The translations under genes were made by a program, and so were the position numbers. Source: a bacterium (GTDB lineage: Bacteria > 4484-113 > JAGGVC01). Taken from it: a DNA stretch of 64,000 bases. The stretch spans positions 13,258-77,257 of the forward strand of contig JABRWB010000039.1 of NCBI GenBank assembly GCA_039961635.1. The letters run 5' to 3'. This document shows positions 43,482 through 50,811 of this stretch, piece by piece; the stretch's first letter is position 1; the number at the start of each line of letters is the position of its first letter. A model generated the notes under the pieces. That model had not been told where the DNA came from. It searched no databases and worked only from the letters and a program-made list of their open reading frames with translations.

Positions 43482-44471
43482 CTACCCTTTCGGCCGCAGC
43501 CGCTCGAACATGTTCAGTGCGCTTGCAGCGATGCGCATTTGGTCGCCCTTGTCGGTGTGGTAGCCGGTCTTGCCGCTGTCCGGGTCCTGACGGATGACGC
43601 AGATACTCACGTCTTTTTCGTTTTTATATTCCGTGATATCGCGCCCCGGCGCCCTGAGGCCGGCCATTTTCTGTTTCAGGTTGTAACTCCTGTCGGCAAC
43701 GATGACCGCGTAAAAATACGGATAGTTCGTTCCCTGAACGCTGTTCAGCGAAACCTGGAACTGGACGCCGTAAAGCTCCTTCGGCGCATCTTTGAAATTG
43801 GCCTTCAACTGAAGGTCGTACGGGATTTTCCGGTCGCCTCCGACTTCGCTGTAATACTTCGCCTGCAGCTTGACTGAAAGCGTTGGGTCGTTGGATACGA
43901 TCGGATAAACGTTTTCGAATACCCCAAGCTTGATGTCCAACAGCTCCGGCCTCCAAGCCGTAACCCCTCCGCCCCCTGCTTGCGGAATGAAAAACGCGAT
44001 CAAGTTGGACAAAACAAACGTAACCGCCGGATTAAGCCCGCCGCCCTCGTTGAATCCCGCGGACATGAACCAGCCGAACGCGCAAATCCCTACTATCACC
44101 CAGTAGCAACCGCCCAGGCCGGCCGAGCCGACTTTGCGGCTTTGCTGCACCAGCTTTTTCAGCGCGGGAAGCTTTGCCGGATCCAGCTCCTCCCAGTCGC
44201 CCGCTTTGAACGGCTTCGTTCCGTCGTTCGTGTCGAATTCCAGCTTCGAGCGGGACTTCGATTTGGGAGCGTTGGAAGCACCCTTTGGAAGAAGCAAAAT
44301 GCTTGCCGTCAATACAAGCGCGAGCCCAATGACCCAGGAAACAAGGTGCATGAAAACAACTTGAATCAATAGCCCAGCGGCGAGCAGAACAAATCCAAGC
44401 GCGGGATTTCCGCCTTCCGATTCGGCTTTGCGGAGTGCGGCCAATTTGGGACTGACAGCACCTTGGGTCAT
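43482..44471 (-). CDS. Membrane protein of unknown function, partner of a radical SAM enzyme
   Basis: A 329-residue protein with two pairs of hydrophobic segments near the N-terminus (ALGFVLLAAGLLIQVVFMHL through LVLTASILLLP, and GLGGCYWVIVGICAFGWF through TFVLSNLIAFFIP), then a soluble C-terminal domain of about 150 residues (from WRPELLDIKLGV) with beta-rich character and no recognised family. Its ATG overlaps the stop of the RRE-fused radical SAM gene (ATGA), so the two are coexpressed. A role in handling or exporting that enzyme's product is possible but unproven. Confidence 0.6.
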   Translation of the reverse strand: MTQGAVSPKLAALRKAESEGGNPALGFVLLAAGLLIQVVFMHLVSWVIGLALVLTASILLLPKGASNAPKSKSRSKLEFDTNDGTKPFKAGDWEELDPAKLPALKKLVQQSRKVGSAGLGGCYWVIVGICAFGWFMSAGFNEGGGLNPAVTFVLSNLIAFFIPQAGGGGVTAWRPELLDIKLGVFENVYPIVSNDPTLSVKLQAKYYSEVGGDRKIPYDLQLKANFKDAPKELYGVQFQVSLNSVQGTNYPYFYAVIVADRSYNLKQKMAGLRAPGRDITEYKNEKDVSICVIRQDPDSGKTGYHTDKGDQMRIAASALNMFERLRPKG

Positions 44472-45829
44472 GATTGCACCTCAATATTCTCCTTTGCTTT
44501 GCCCAGCTCCCCCGTTCCCACCGCGTCCCAGTACAGCGGACATGCCGCTTGGCACACGGTCAAGCTCGCGCAGCCGCGGCACGCATCCGGCGCGTACTCC
44601 TTCGCCCGTATCGACGCCGCGCGCGCGCTGCCCCATGCTTCCTTGAACGGCTGCATGAGCAGGTTCCCGACAGGCTCGTTCCAGGAACTGCATGGCAGGA
44701 CGCCGCCGTCAGGCGCGACCGAAAGCAACCCGTCGCACGCGGCGCACGCCTTGTTGCCGAGGCCGAGCGGAATCGGGTTGAACATGCAGAGCGGCGTCGG
44801 CGAATACCACATAAACTTGCGTTCCGCATTTTCCGCCGCCTTGCGGATGCGCTCGACGACCGGGCCTATTTCCTCGTATTTCACCCAAAGGTCGCGCGCG
44901 CCGGAGCCGTGCCCGCACGGAATCATCAGGTTCATGCTGAACCGGTCCAGCCCCATTTCGGAATAAAGCGCGGGAAGCTCATCCAGATACTGCAGGTTCG
45001 CCCGGTTTATCGTCGTGTTTGCGTGGACATGTATCCCCGCGTTATTCAGACGCGCGATTCCGCGCATCGCGCGCGCGAAACTGCCTGCGACCCGCGTTAT
45101 TCCGTCATGCACCTCCGCGCTTGGCCCTTCGATCGACACCTGCGCGCTGTCCAGCCCGGCCGATTTCAACTCCCCGACGAGCCTTTCAGACAGCATCGTC
45201 CCGTTCGTTATTAAATTGACGCGCATCCCGTTCGATTTGGCGTGGCGAACCGCGTCGGGAAGCCACGAGACAAGAGTCGGCTCGCCGCCGGTAAAGCTGA
45301 CGGAAGGCACTTCGGCTTCGTACCGAATCACGTCCAGCACGCGCTTGCACTGCGCAAGCGTCATCGTCTCGGCGCGCTCCGGGCAGCTGCCCGCGTAGCA
45401 GAACGCGCACCGGACGTTGCACTTGTAAGTAATGGCGATTTCTGAAAGCACCGGAAGCTCGGTAACCGGCGGCGCGAACTGCACTTTTTCGATGGCCATC
45501 CGCTCCTCGCCGTCGCGGAGGCAGCCGAGCAGTATCGCCCGGAGATCCTGGAAGAAATAGAAAAGTTCCAGCCGGACATCGCGGCGCAAAAGGAGCGGCC
45601 CCATGACTTCGGAAAGCTTCGCGCCGCCGTGAAGCCGCGACAGAATATCCAAGCCGGAATCGTTGAGCTTGTAAACCTGGTTCGGAACGAGGATAAGAAC
45701 CTTGTCGGCCCTGCGGATGAAGGAATGCGGCCGGATCTCGGCCACGAAGCCGTCCACCCAGGACAGGTCCGGATCGAAATCCTCCGGCAGCCCGGGCGCT
45801 ATTCGCACGCTTTGTCCGCCGTCTCCCAC
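44468..45829 (-). CDS. Radical SAM/SPASM enzyme with fused PqqD-like (RRE) domain
   Basis: A 453-residue protein. Residues 38-105 have the winged-helix pattern of PqqD/RiPP recognition elements (VLILVPNQVYKLNDSGLDIL, ending with an acidic helix). The radical SAM core has CNVRCAFC (Cys137, 141, 144) and FTGGEPTL. The SPASM region has CAACDGLLSVAPDGGVLPC and a terminal CRGCASLTVCQAACP, enough Cys for auxiliary clusters. PqqE, AlbA-like and related maturases share this design and modify peptides. Start is GTG 45829, 6 nt behind an extended -10 box. No short precursor gene was found nearby. Confidence 0.8.
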   Translation of the reverse strand: MGDGGQSVRIAPGLPEDFDPDLSWVDGFVAEIRPHSFIRRADKVLILVPNQVYKLNDSGLDILSRLHGGAKLSEVMGPLLLRRDVRLELFYFFQDLRAILLGCLRDGEERMAIEKVQFAPPVTELPVLSEIAITYKCNVRCAFCYAGSCPERAETMTLAQCKRVLDVIRYEAEVPSVSFTGGEPTLVSWLPDAVRHAKSNGMRVNLITNGTMLSERLVGELKSAGLDSAQVSIEGPSAEVHDGITRVAGSFARAMRGIARLNNAGIHVHANTTINRANLQYLDELPALYSEMGLDRFSMNLMIPCGHGSGARDLWVKYEEIGPVVERIRKAAENAERKFMWYSPTPLCMFNPIPLGLGNKACAACDGLLSVAPDGGVLPCSSWNEPVGNLLMQPFKEAWGSARAASIRAKEYAPDACRGCASLTVCQAACPLYWDAVGTGELGKAKENIEVQS

Positions 45830-45835
45830 GCTGCG

Positions 45836-45841
45836 ATTTTA
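45836..45841 (-). promoter_or_regulatory. Extended -10 box of the leaderless radical SAM gene
   Basis: The minus strand reads TAAAAT preceded by TGC; it ends 6 nt before the GTG at 45829. No ribosome binding site lies between. Confidence 0.5.
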
Positions 45842-45919
45842 GCATCGGGCGTCATTATTCAAGCGGTTCCGAGCCCCGCCGATAAACATTCCGGGTGCGT
45901 TCGCCCCGGATCCGGAGAG

Positions 45920-45925
45920 TATAAT
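45920..45925 (+). promoter_or_regulatory. -10 box of the leaderless lipoprotein gene
   Basis: TATAAT ends 6 nt before the in-frame GTG at 45932. The lipoprotein signal begins directly at that codon, which supports both the start and a leaderless message. Confidence 0.5.
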
Positions 45926-45931
45926 TTGGGC

Positions 45932-46564
45932 GTGGGCTGGCATTTCAAAAGGCGCGTTACCGCCGCGGCGGCGGCTATGCTCGCGTGCGCGCTCACATTC
46001 GCACTCGGAGCTTGCAACAAGGGCGAGGAAACGCCATTGACACCCGCAGAGCAATCCGAAGCCAGCTTGAAAGAGCTTTCATCTTCGCTTCTTAAAAATC
46101 TCCACAAAACAATCAGCGTTCTCGCGGTGGTGGATCATGCCGCGCCCGCGGCCGCGGGTGCGCAAGGGGGCGAGCCTGCGGTTGGCGCAACAGGCCAGGA
46201 TTCCGCAATAGCAACTTCGCTCGCCAGAGAGCGAATCGTCCGCGCGGCATTGACTTCCGTGCTTGTTGGAAACTCCAAGTTCGTCGTCATAGATCCCCCG
46301 GACACGGTAATACGCGAGTTTTATCAAATTCTAAGCGATAAAAACGCGAACGCACTTTCCGTTGACGAGGCTCGACGCGCCGGAATCGCGCTGTCCGTGG
46401 ACGCGGTCGTGACCGCATTCGTCGAAGATGACGGAAAGAGGGTGGACGTGGCCGCAACCTCCACCGAAACCGGCAAGGTGGTTTTCCACGAAATACTGGT
46501 GGATTGGGATTACAAAAAGCTTACGGACGAAGAAAAATCCGCGCAGGCGGAAAACAAAAAGTAG
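45932..46564 (+). CDS. Lipoprotein with FlgO/LpoB/CsgG-like domain
   Basis: A 210-residue lipoprotein (lipobox GAC after MLACALTFAL). After an Ala/Gly-rich linker, residues 85-195 show the helix-strand pattern of the CsgG/FlgO/LpoB superfamily: SLARERIVRAALTSVLVG, KFVVIDPPDTVIREFYQIL, EARRAGIALSVDAVVTAFV and RVDVAATSTETGKVVF. Members anchor or regulate envelope machines (flagellar, penicillin-binding or curli). The frame extends upstream, but the GTG at 45932 is chosen for its signal peptide and -10 box. It is divergent from the radical SAM gene. Confidence 0.62.
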   Translation: MGWHFKRRVTAAAAAMLACALTFALGACNKGEETPLTPAEQSEASLKELSSSLLKNLHKTISVLAVVDHAAPAAAGAQGGEPAVGATGQDSAIATSLARERIVRAALTSVLVGNSKFVVIDPPDTVIREFYQILSDKNANALSVDEARRAGIALSVDAVVTAFVEDDGKRVDVAATSTETGKVVFHEILVDWDYKKLTDEEKSAQAENKK

Positions 46565-46582
46565 GGGCGGTTAATCCGCCCC
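46551..46582 (-). terminator. Intrinsic terminator of hppA
   Basis: Read on the minus strand, GGGGCGG and CCGCCCC (7-bp stem, 5-nt loop) are followed after 3 nt by TTTTTGTTTT. It lies 46 bp past the hppA stop and abuts the stop codon of the convergent lipoprotein gene. Confidence 0.6.
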
Positions 46583-46614
46583 CGCATTTCTGGCGGGAGG
46601 GAATCAACCCCGCC
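46564..46614. repeat. Pair of GC-rich palindromes between convergent genes
   Basis: Two inverted repeats stand in tandem: 46564-46582 (GGGGCGG/CCGCCCC) and 46592-46614 (GGCGGG/CCCGCC). Apart from terminator function, the paired layout resembles dispersed REP-like elements, but only one copy is in the window. Confidence 0.4.
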
Positions 46615-46627
46615 CGTACACCTCAAT

Positions 46628-48811
46628 TTAACCTGCGATGAACAGCGCTGCGAGAACGAGCGTGATCGTCGACGCGAGCTTCATCAGAACGTGCAGGCTC
46701 GGCCCGGCGGTATCCTTGAACGGATCGCCCACAGTGTCGCCGGTTACACCGGCCTTGTGCGCATCGCTGCCTTTTCCGCCGTGCGCACCCGTTTCTATGA
46801 GTTTTTTGGCGTTGTCCCACGCGCCGCCGCCGTTGTTAAGGTAAAGCGCCATGACGACGCCGGCGATAGTGACGACCATCAGGTATGCCGCAGCAGCCTT
46901 TGCGCCCATAAAGACGTCGGGCGACCCCGTAAGCTGGGCGAAAATGCGGATGCCCACGCCTACGACAACAGGCGCGAGCACCGCGAAAGCGCCTGGAAGA
47001 ACCATCTCGCGAAGCGCCGCGCGCGTAACAATGTCAACGCAAGGCCCGTACTCCGGCTTGCCCGGATTCTCTTTGGCGAAAATGTTCTTTTCTTTGATCT
47101 GGCGGCGCACCTCGACGATGATGTCCTGCGCCGCCCGGCCTACCGCCCGGATCGCGAACGCGCAGAATGCGAACACGACCATCGCGCCCACGAACGCGCC
47201 TACGAAAATCGCGGGTTCGCCCAAATCAACCGGCAGCTCGTGAATCACGCCGCCTGAAGTTGCAATCACTTTCTCGATGTAAGCCTGAAAGAGAAGAAAC
47301 GCCGCCAGAGCCGCGCTGCCCACCGCGTATCCCTTCGTTATCGCCTTGGTGGAATTGCCGCAGGAATCAAGCCTGTCGGTGCGCTCGCGCACTTCTTCCG
47401 GCTGACCGGAAAACTGGGCGATGCCTCCAGCGTTGTCGGTAATCGGGCCGAACGTGTCCATCGCAAGGATGAACGCACACGTGGAGAGCATTCCCATTGT
47501 CGCGATCGCCGTGCCGTAAAGACCGGCCACCAGCCCCGGCGCGCTGGGCATTCCAAGCTGCCCGAAAAGGAACGAAAGCAGAATCGAAAGCCCGATCGCA
47601 ATCACCGGATAAAGCGTCGATTCCATTCCCACCGACGAGCCTTCGATGATCACGGTCGCATGTCCGGTTTCGGCGGATTTGGCTATGCGCTTGACGGGAC
47701 CGAAACGCAGATCCGTGTAATAAGTCGTCAGGTATACGAATACAAAGCTCATTATCACACCAATCACGCCGGCGGCGAACAGCCACAGCCACTGTGTGCT
47801 TTCGGTGTTGAGCATCGTGTACGTTGCTATTCCAAGACCCACAATGCAAAAAACACTCGTGATTCCGTATGCGCGATTCATCGCGTCCATCGGATCCTTG
47901 TCTTCCGCCGTCCTTACCAGGAATACGCCGATAATCGAAGCCATGAGTCCGAACGCACGGGCGGCCAGCGGAAACAGGATACCGTTCAACCCGAACACCG
48001 GATACAGCATTACGCCTAAAATCATCGCTCCGATATTTTCGGCGGCGGTGGATTCGAACAAATCCGCGCCGCGGCCCGCGCAGTCGCCGACGTTGTCGCC
48101 GACTAGATCCGCGACCACCGCGGGATTCTGCGGATCGTCCTCGGGTACACCCGCCTCGATCTTGCCTATGATATCCGCACCGACATCCGCGGCTTTCGTG
48201 TATATTCCGCCGCCGAGTTGTGCGAAAAGCGCAACGAACGACGCACCGAATGCATACCCGACTATTAGGAAGGGCGCCTGGTTGCCATGCGCCAGATCGG
48301 GCGCAACCAGATTGACCAGCAGATAAAGCCCGCCGACGCCGATAAGCGAAAGTGCCACAACCGCGATTCCGGTTACCGCGCCCCCGCGGAAACTGATTTG
48401 CAGCGCCTTGTTGAGACTCGTAATCGCCGCGTTGGCGGTGCGCAGGTTGGCTTCGACGGAAGTGTACATGCCGATCATTCCCGCGAGAGCGGAACACGCC
48501 GCTCCAAGGAGAAAGGCGGTTGCGGTCAACCATCCGGGAATAAGAACGTTGCCTTCTCCCCGAATCGGCACGAAATACAAAATCGCCGCAACCACGATCG
48601 CGAGGATTGCAATCGTCGTGTATTGCCGCTTAAGAAACGAGTACGCGCCCTCGCGGATCGCTTTCGCGACCTCCTGCATTTTGTCGCTGCCTTTCGGCTG
48701 CGCGAATATAAATGCAATCAACCAACCGGCGACACCAAGCCCCCCTATGGAGGCGATGCCGATAATCGGCCATGCCAACTTGAACGTTTCAGGAATCATC
48801 GCTTCACCCAT
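46628..48811 (-). CDS. hppA: Membrane-bound proton-pumping pyrophosphatase, K+-independent type
   Basis: About 727 residues with some 16 transmembrane segments. Pyrophosphate-binding motifs are present: DVGADIIGKIEAGVPEDDP, then DLVGDNVGDCAGRGADLFES and DTFGPITDNAGGIAQF, with DTVGDPFKDTAGPSLHVLMK at the end. At the cation-specificity site the sequence is GNSTKAITKG, with Lys and Thr where K+-dependent enzymes have Ala and Gly/Ala, predicting a K+-independent proton pump. Start is ATG 48811 or 48799; the longer frame runs into the tRNA-Val gene and is excluded. A terminator follows. Confidence 0.93.
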   Translation of the reverse strand: MGEAMIPETFKLAWPIIGIASIGGLGVAGWLIAFIFAQPKGSDKMQEVAKAIREGAYSFLKRQYTTIAILAIVVAAILYFVPIRGEGNVLIPGWLTATAFLLGAACSALAGMIGMYTSVEANLRTANAAITSLNKALQISFRGGAVTGIAVVALSLIGVGGLYLLVNLVAPDLAHGNQAPFLIVGYAFGASFVALFAQLGGGIYTKAADVGADIIGKIEAGVPEDDPQNPAVVADLVGDNVGDCAGRGADLFESTAAENIGAMILGVMLYPVFGLNGILFPLAARAFGLMASIIGVFLVRTAEDKDPMDAMNRAYGITSVFCIVGLGIATYTMLNTESTQWLWLFAAGVIGVIMSFVFVYLTTYYTDLRFGPVKRIAKSAETGHATVIIEGSSVGMESTLYPVIAIGLSILLSFLFGQLGMPSAPGLVAGLYGTAIATMGMLSTCAFILAMDTFGPITDNAGGIAQFSGQPEEVRERTDRLDSCGNSTKAITKGYAVGSAALAAFLLFQAYIEKVIATSGGVIHELPVDLGEPAIFVGAFVGAMVVFAFCAFAIRAVGRAAQDIIVEVRRQIKEKNIFAKENPGKPEYGPCVDIVTRAALREMVLPGAFAVLAPVVVGVGIRIFAQLTGSPDVFMGAKAAAAYLMVVTIAGVVMALYLNNGGGAWDNAKKLIETGAHGGKGSDAHKAGVTGDTVGDPFKDTAGPSLHVLMKLASTITLVLAALFIAG

Positions 48812-48882
48812 CTTGAAATATATGGCGGACTTCCCTAAGGAAAAATTTGCGGGAGCCCAATATCCCCAGGTTTCGGGCCTAT

Positions 48883-48906
48883 AAAAAACAGGCCGGACGC
48901 CCGGCC
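48883..48906 (-). terminator. Intrinsic terminator of the tRNA-Cys/tRNA-Val operon
   Basis: On the minus strand GGCCGG, a 4-nt loop and CCGGCC (48906-48891) are followed by a run of six T after two bases. It lies 31 bp past the tRNA-Val gene and before hppA. Confidence 0.65.
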
Positions 48907-48937
48907 GTTTCCCGGAGGCGCGTCCGACGGCATTCCT

Positions 48938-49010
48938 TGGGCGGTAGTGGGATCGAACCACCGACCTCTTCGGTGTCAACGAAGCGCTCTAGCCACTGAG
49001 CTAACCGCCC
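48938..49010 (-). tRNA. tRNA-Val (anticodon GAC)
   Basis: The minus strand folds into a full cloverleaf of 73 nt. Acceptor arms GGGCGGT and ACCGCCC pair fully, the D-arm is GCTC/GAGC, the anticodon stem CTTCG/CGAAG encloses TTGACAC with anticodon GAC, and the T-loop reads TTCGATC. The discriminator is A, and CCA is not encoded. It is the second gene of a two-tRNA operon, 9 bp after tRNA-Cys. Confidence 0.95.
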
Positions 49011-49019
49011 ATCAAAAAA

Positions 49020-49091
49020 AGGAGGCGACCGGAATCGAACCGGTGTGTAAAGGTTTTGCAGACCTTCGCCTTACCACTTGGCTACGCCTCC
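49020..49091 (-). tRNA. tRNA-Cys (anticodon GCA)
   Basis: A 72-nt cloverleaf on the minus strand. Acceptor arms GGAGGCG/CGCCTCC pair fully, the anticodon stem AAGGT/ACCTT holds the loop CTGCAAA with anticodon GCA, and the T-loop reads TTCGATT. The discriminator base is U, as expected for tRNA-Cys. CCA is not encoded. It is the first gene of the operon. Confidence 0.95.
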
Positions 49092-49515
49092 CGGCAGGGT
49101 CCGCGATTGGAACAACTTCCTTGCGCGGGATGGGCATTATAGCGCACGCCATATGCGCGGTCAACAACTTAAACGCGCTGTTCATATGCGAAAAACGCTA
49201 TATTTGATGCCGATTCCGAGATTATCCTGGGAAAATATTGGGAAAATCTATTGATAACTCAAAAACGCGTGCAAAACGCGAGCGCGGCCGGGTATAATGA
49301 ATTAACAGCGCCGATAAGGCTTCACCGGGACAATGCCCGATGGCGAAGTAAGCTCCCGCTCTTTCGCCGGCTCTCCATCCGCGCGTGAAATCGCGGCCGG
49401 AAAACGCCTGCGACGTATACGAATCCGTCTTCGCCGGACGGAACTGCCCGACGAGCCTCGGCGCTCACAAGGGCGCTTGCCCCAGGCATAACTACCAAAC
49501 CAAAGGAGGACGGCT
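49092..49515. other. Intergenic region and long leader of the KamA-like gene
   Basis: These 424 bp lie between the tRNA operon and the KamA-like gene. They hold the tRNA promoter (minus strand) and a plus-strand TATAAT at 49293-49298 with only a weak -35 box. That would give a 5' leader of about 210 nt containing several GC-rich hairpin arms (for example GGGCGC/GCCCC near 49471). I did not recognise a lysine, glycine or other known riboswitch in it. Confidence 0.45.
49136..49164 (-). promoter_or_regulatory. Promoter of the tRNA-Cys/tRNA-Val operon
   Basis: On the minus strand TTGACC (49164-49159), exactly 17 nt, then TATAAT (49141-49136). Transcription would begin about 38 nt before tRNA-Cys. 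Confidence 0.7.
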
Positions 49516-50664
49516 ATGGACAAGTTTTACAGCGCCGCCGAGCGGAAGAGGGTTGAGTCGCACCCGCAGGGCGTCAAGTACATCAAGGATGTCGGGAAGG
49601 TGTACACGATTCCGGAAGAGCGCAGGGCACGGCTGGCGGAGGTGCAGGAGAAGTACGCGTTCAGAGCGAACGATTACTACCTATCGCTGATCGATTGGAA
49701 CGATCCGAAAGATCCAATCATGCGAATTGTGATCCCCGACGAAGACGAGCTGATCGAGGACGGGATACTCGATCCTAGCGACGAGGCGAGCATCACCGTC
49801 GCTCCGGGATGCGAGCACAAGTATTCCAACACGGCGCTTCTGCTTTGCAACGACATCTGCGGAAGCTTTTGCCGTTTTTGCTTCAGAAAGAGGCTTTTCA
49901 TCCACGGAAACGACGAAGCGAAAAAGGACGTTTCGCCGGGGATCGAATACATCAGGAACCATCCCGAAATAGACAACGTTCTATTGACGGGAGGCGATCC
50001 GCTTCTGCTTTCGACCAAGAAACTACGCACTATCGTCGAGCAGGTGATGTCGATTCCGCATGTGAAAGTGCTCCGAATCGGAAGCAAGATGCCCGCGTTC
50101 AATCCTTATCGGATTACGGACGATCCCGAACTTGATGCTTTGCTGCGGGAAGTGAACGAAAACGACTGCCAGGTGTACATAATGGCGCACTTCAATCATT
50201 CACGCGAGCTGACCGAAGAAGCAACCGAAGCGATTTGGCACTTAAGGCGCGCCGGTTGCCGCGTTCACAACCAGACTCCGCTTTTGGCGGGAATCAACGA
50301 CAATCCCGACGTGCTTTGCGCGCTAGCAAACAGGCTGTCGTACATCGGAGTGACTCCGTATTACCTTTTCCAGAACCGGCCGATCGCCGGGAACAAGGCG
50401 TTCAAGGTGCCCCTGATGCGCGGATCGCGCATTTTCGAGCAGGCAAAGCGGCGAATGAGCGGGGTTGCCAAGATGCAACGCTATGTGATGAGCCACAGGC
50501 TGGGGAAAGTGGAAATCGTGGGTGTGGAAAACGGGCGCATTTATCTGCGGTTCCACCAGAGCAAGTTTCCCGAAAACGAAGGACGGTTCTTTTCCTGCCC
50601 GGTGAACGAAGATGCGTATTGGCTGGACGACCTCGACTTGCCGCAAGACATCCGGCAATTTTGA
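49516..50664 (+). CDS. KamA-family radical SAM aminomutase
   Basis: A 382-residue PLP-dependent radical SAM enzyme related to lysine 2,3-aminomutase. The cluster motif is CGSFCRFC, followed by LLTGGDPLLLS, RIGSKMPAFNPYRI and TPLLAGINDNPDVL; the PLP Lys is likely in AGNKAFKVPL. In clostridial lysine 2,3-aminomutase an Asp in the QCDLS segment binds the lysine side chain; here the corresponding stretch is QNRPIAG, so the substrate may not be lysine. AAAGGAGG precedes the ATG at 49516. It stands alone behind a long leader. Confidence 0.82.
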   Translation: MDKFYSAAERKRVESHPQGVKYIKDVGKVYTIPEERRARLAEVQEKYAFRANDYYLSLIDWNDPKDPIMRIVIPDEDELIEDGILDPSDEASITVAPGCEHKYSNTALLLCNDICGSFCRFCFRKRLFIHGNDEAKKDVSPGIEYIRNHPEIDNVLLTGGDPLLLSTKKLRTIVEQVMSIPHVKVLRIGSKMPAFNPYRITDDPELDALLREVNENDCQVYIMAHFNHSRELTEEATEAIWHLRRAGCRVHNQTPLLAGINDNPDVLCALANRLSYIGVTPYYLFQNRPIAGNKAFKVPLMRGSRIFEQAKRRMSGVAKMQRYVMSHRLGKVEIVGVENGRIYLRFHQSKFPENEGRFFSCPVNEDAYWLDDLDLPQDIRQF

Positions 50665-50753
50665 ACCACAGTCGGTTTTAGCAAGCACGGTTTGATTGGA
50701 GACCGGCGAAACCTGTATTTGCCGATGAATTTCCGCGATTCGGAGGCGCCGGA

Positions 50754-50782
50754 TTGCGCATCGGGCGGAGTTTGCATACAAT
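50754..50782 (+). promoter_or_regulatory. Promoter of acn
   Basis: TTGCGC (50754-50759), a 17-nt spacer and TACAAT (50777-50782), 29 nt upstream of the acn ATG, with AAGGTG as the ribosome binding site in between. Confidence 0.5.
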
Positions 50783-50811
50783 TTCGTCACCTTAGCTAAA
50801 AGGTGATTCAA

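Noticed and set aside
47367-48533. A 388-codon minus-strand frame inside hppA
   Set aside because: It is a frame-shifted shadow of the pyrophosphatase, Arg-rich and without motifs.
49300-49515. A lysine riboswitch ahead of the KamA-like gene
   Set aside because: The conserved lysine-riboswitch core could not be found in the leader.
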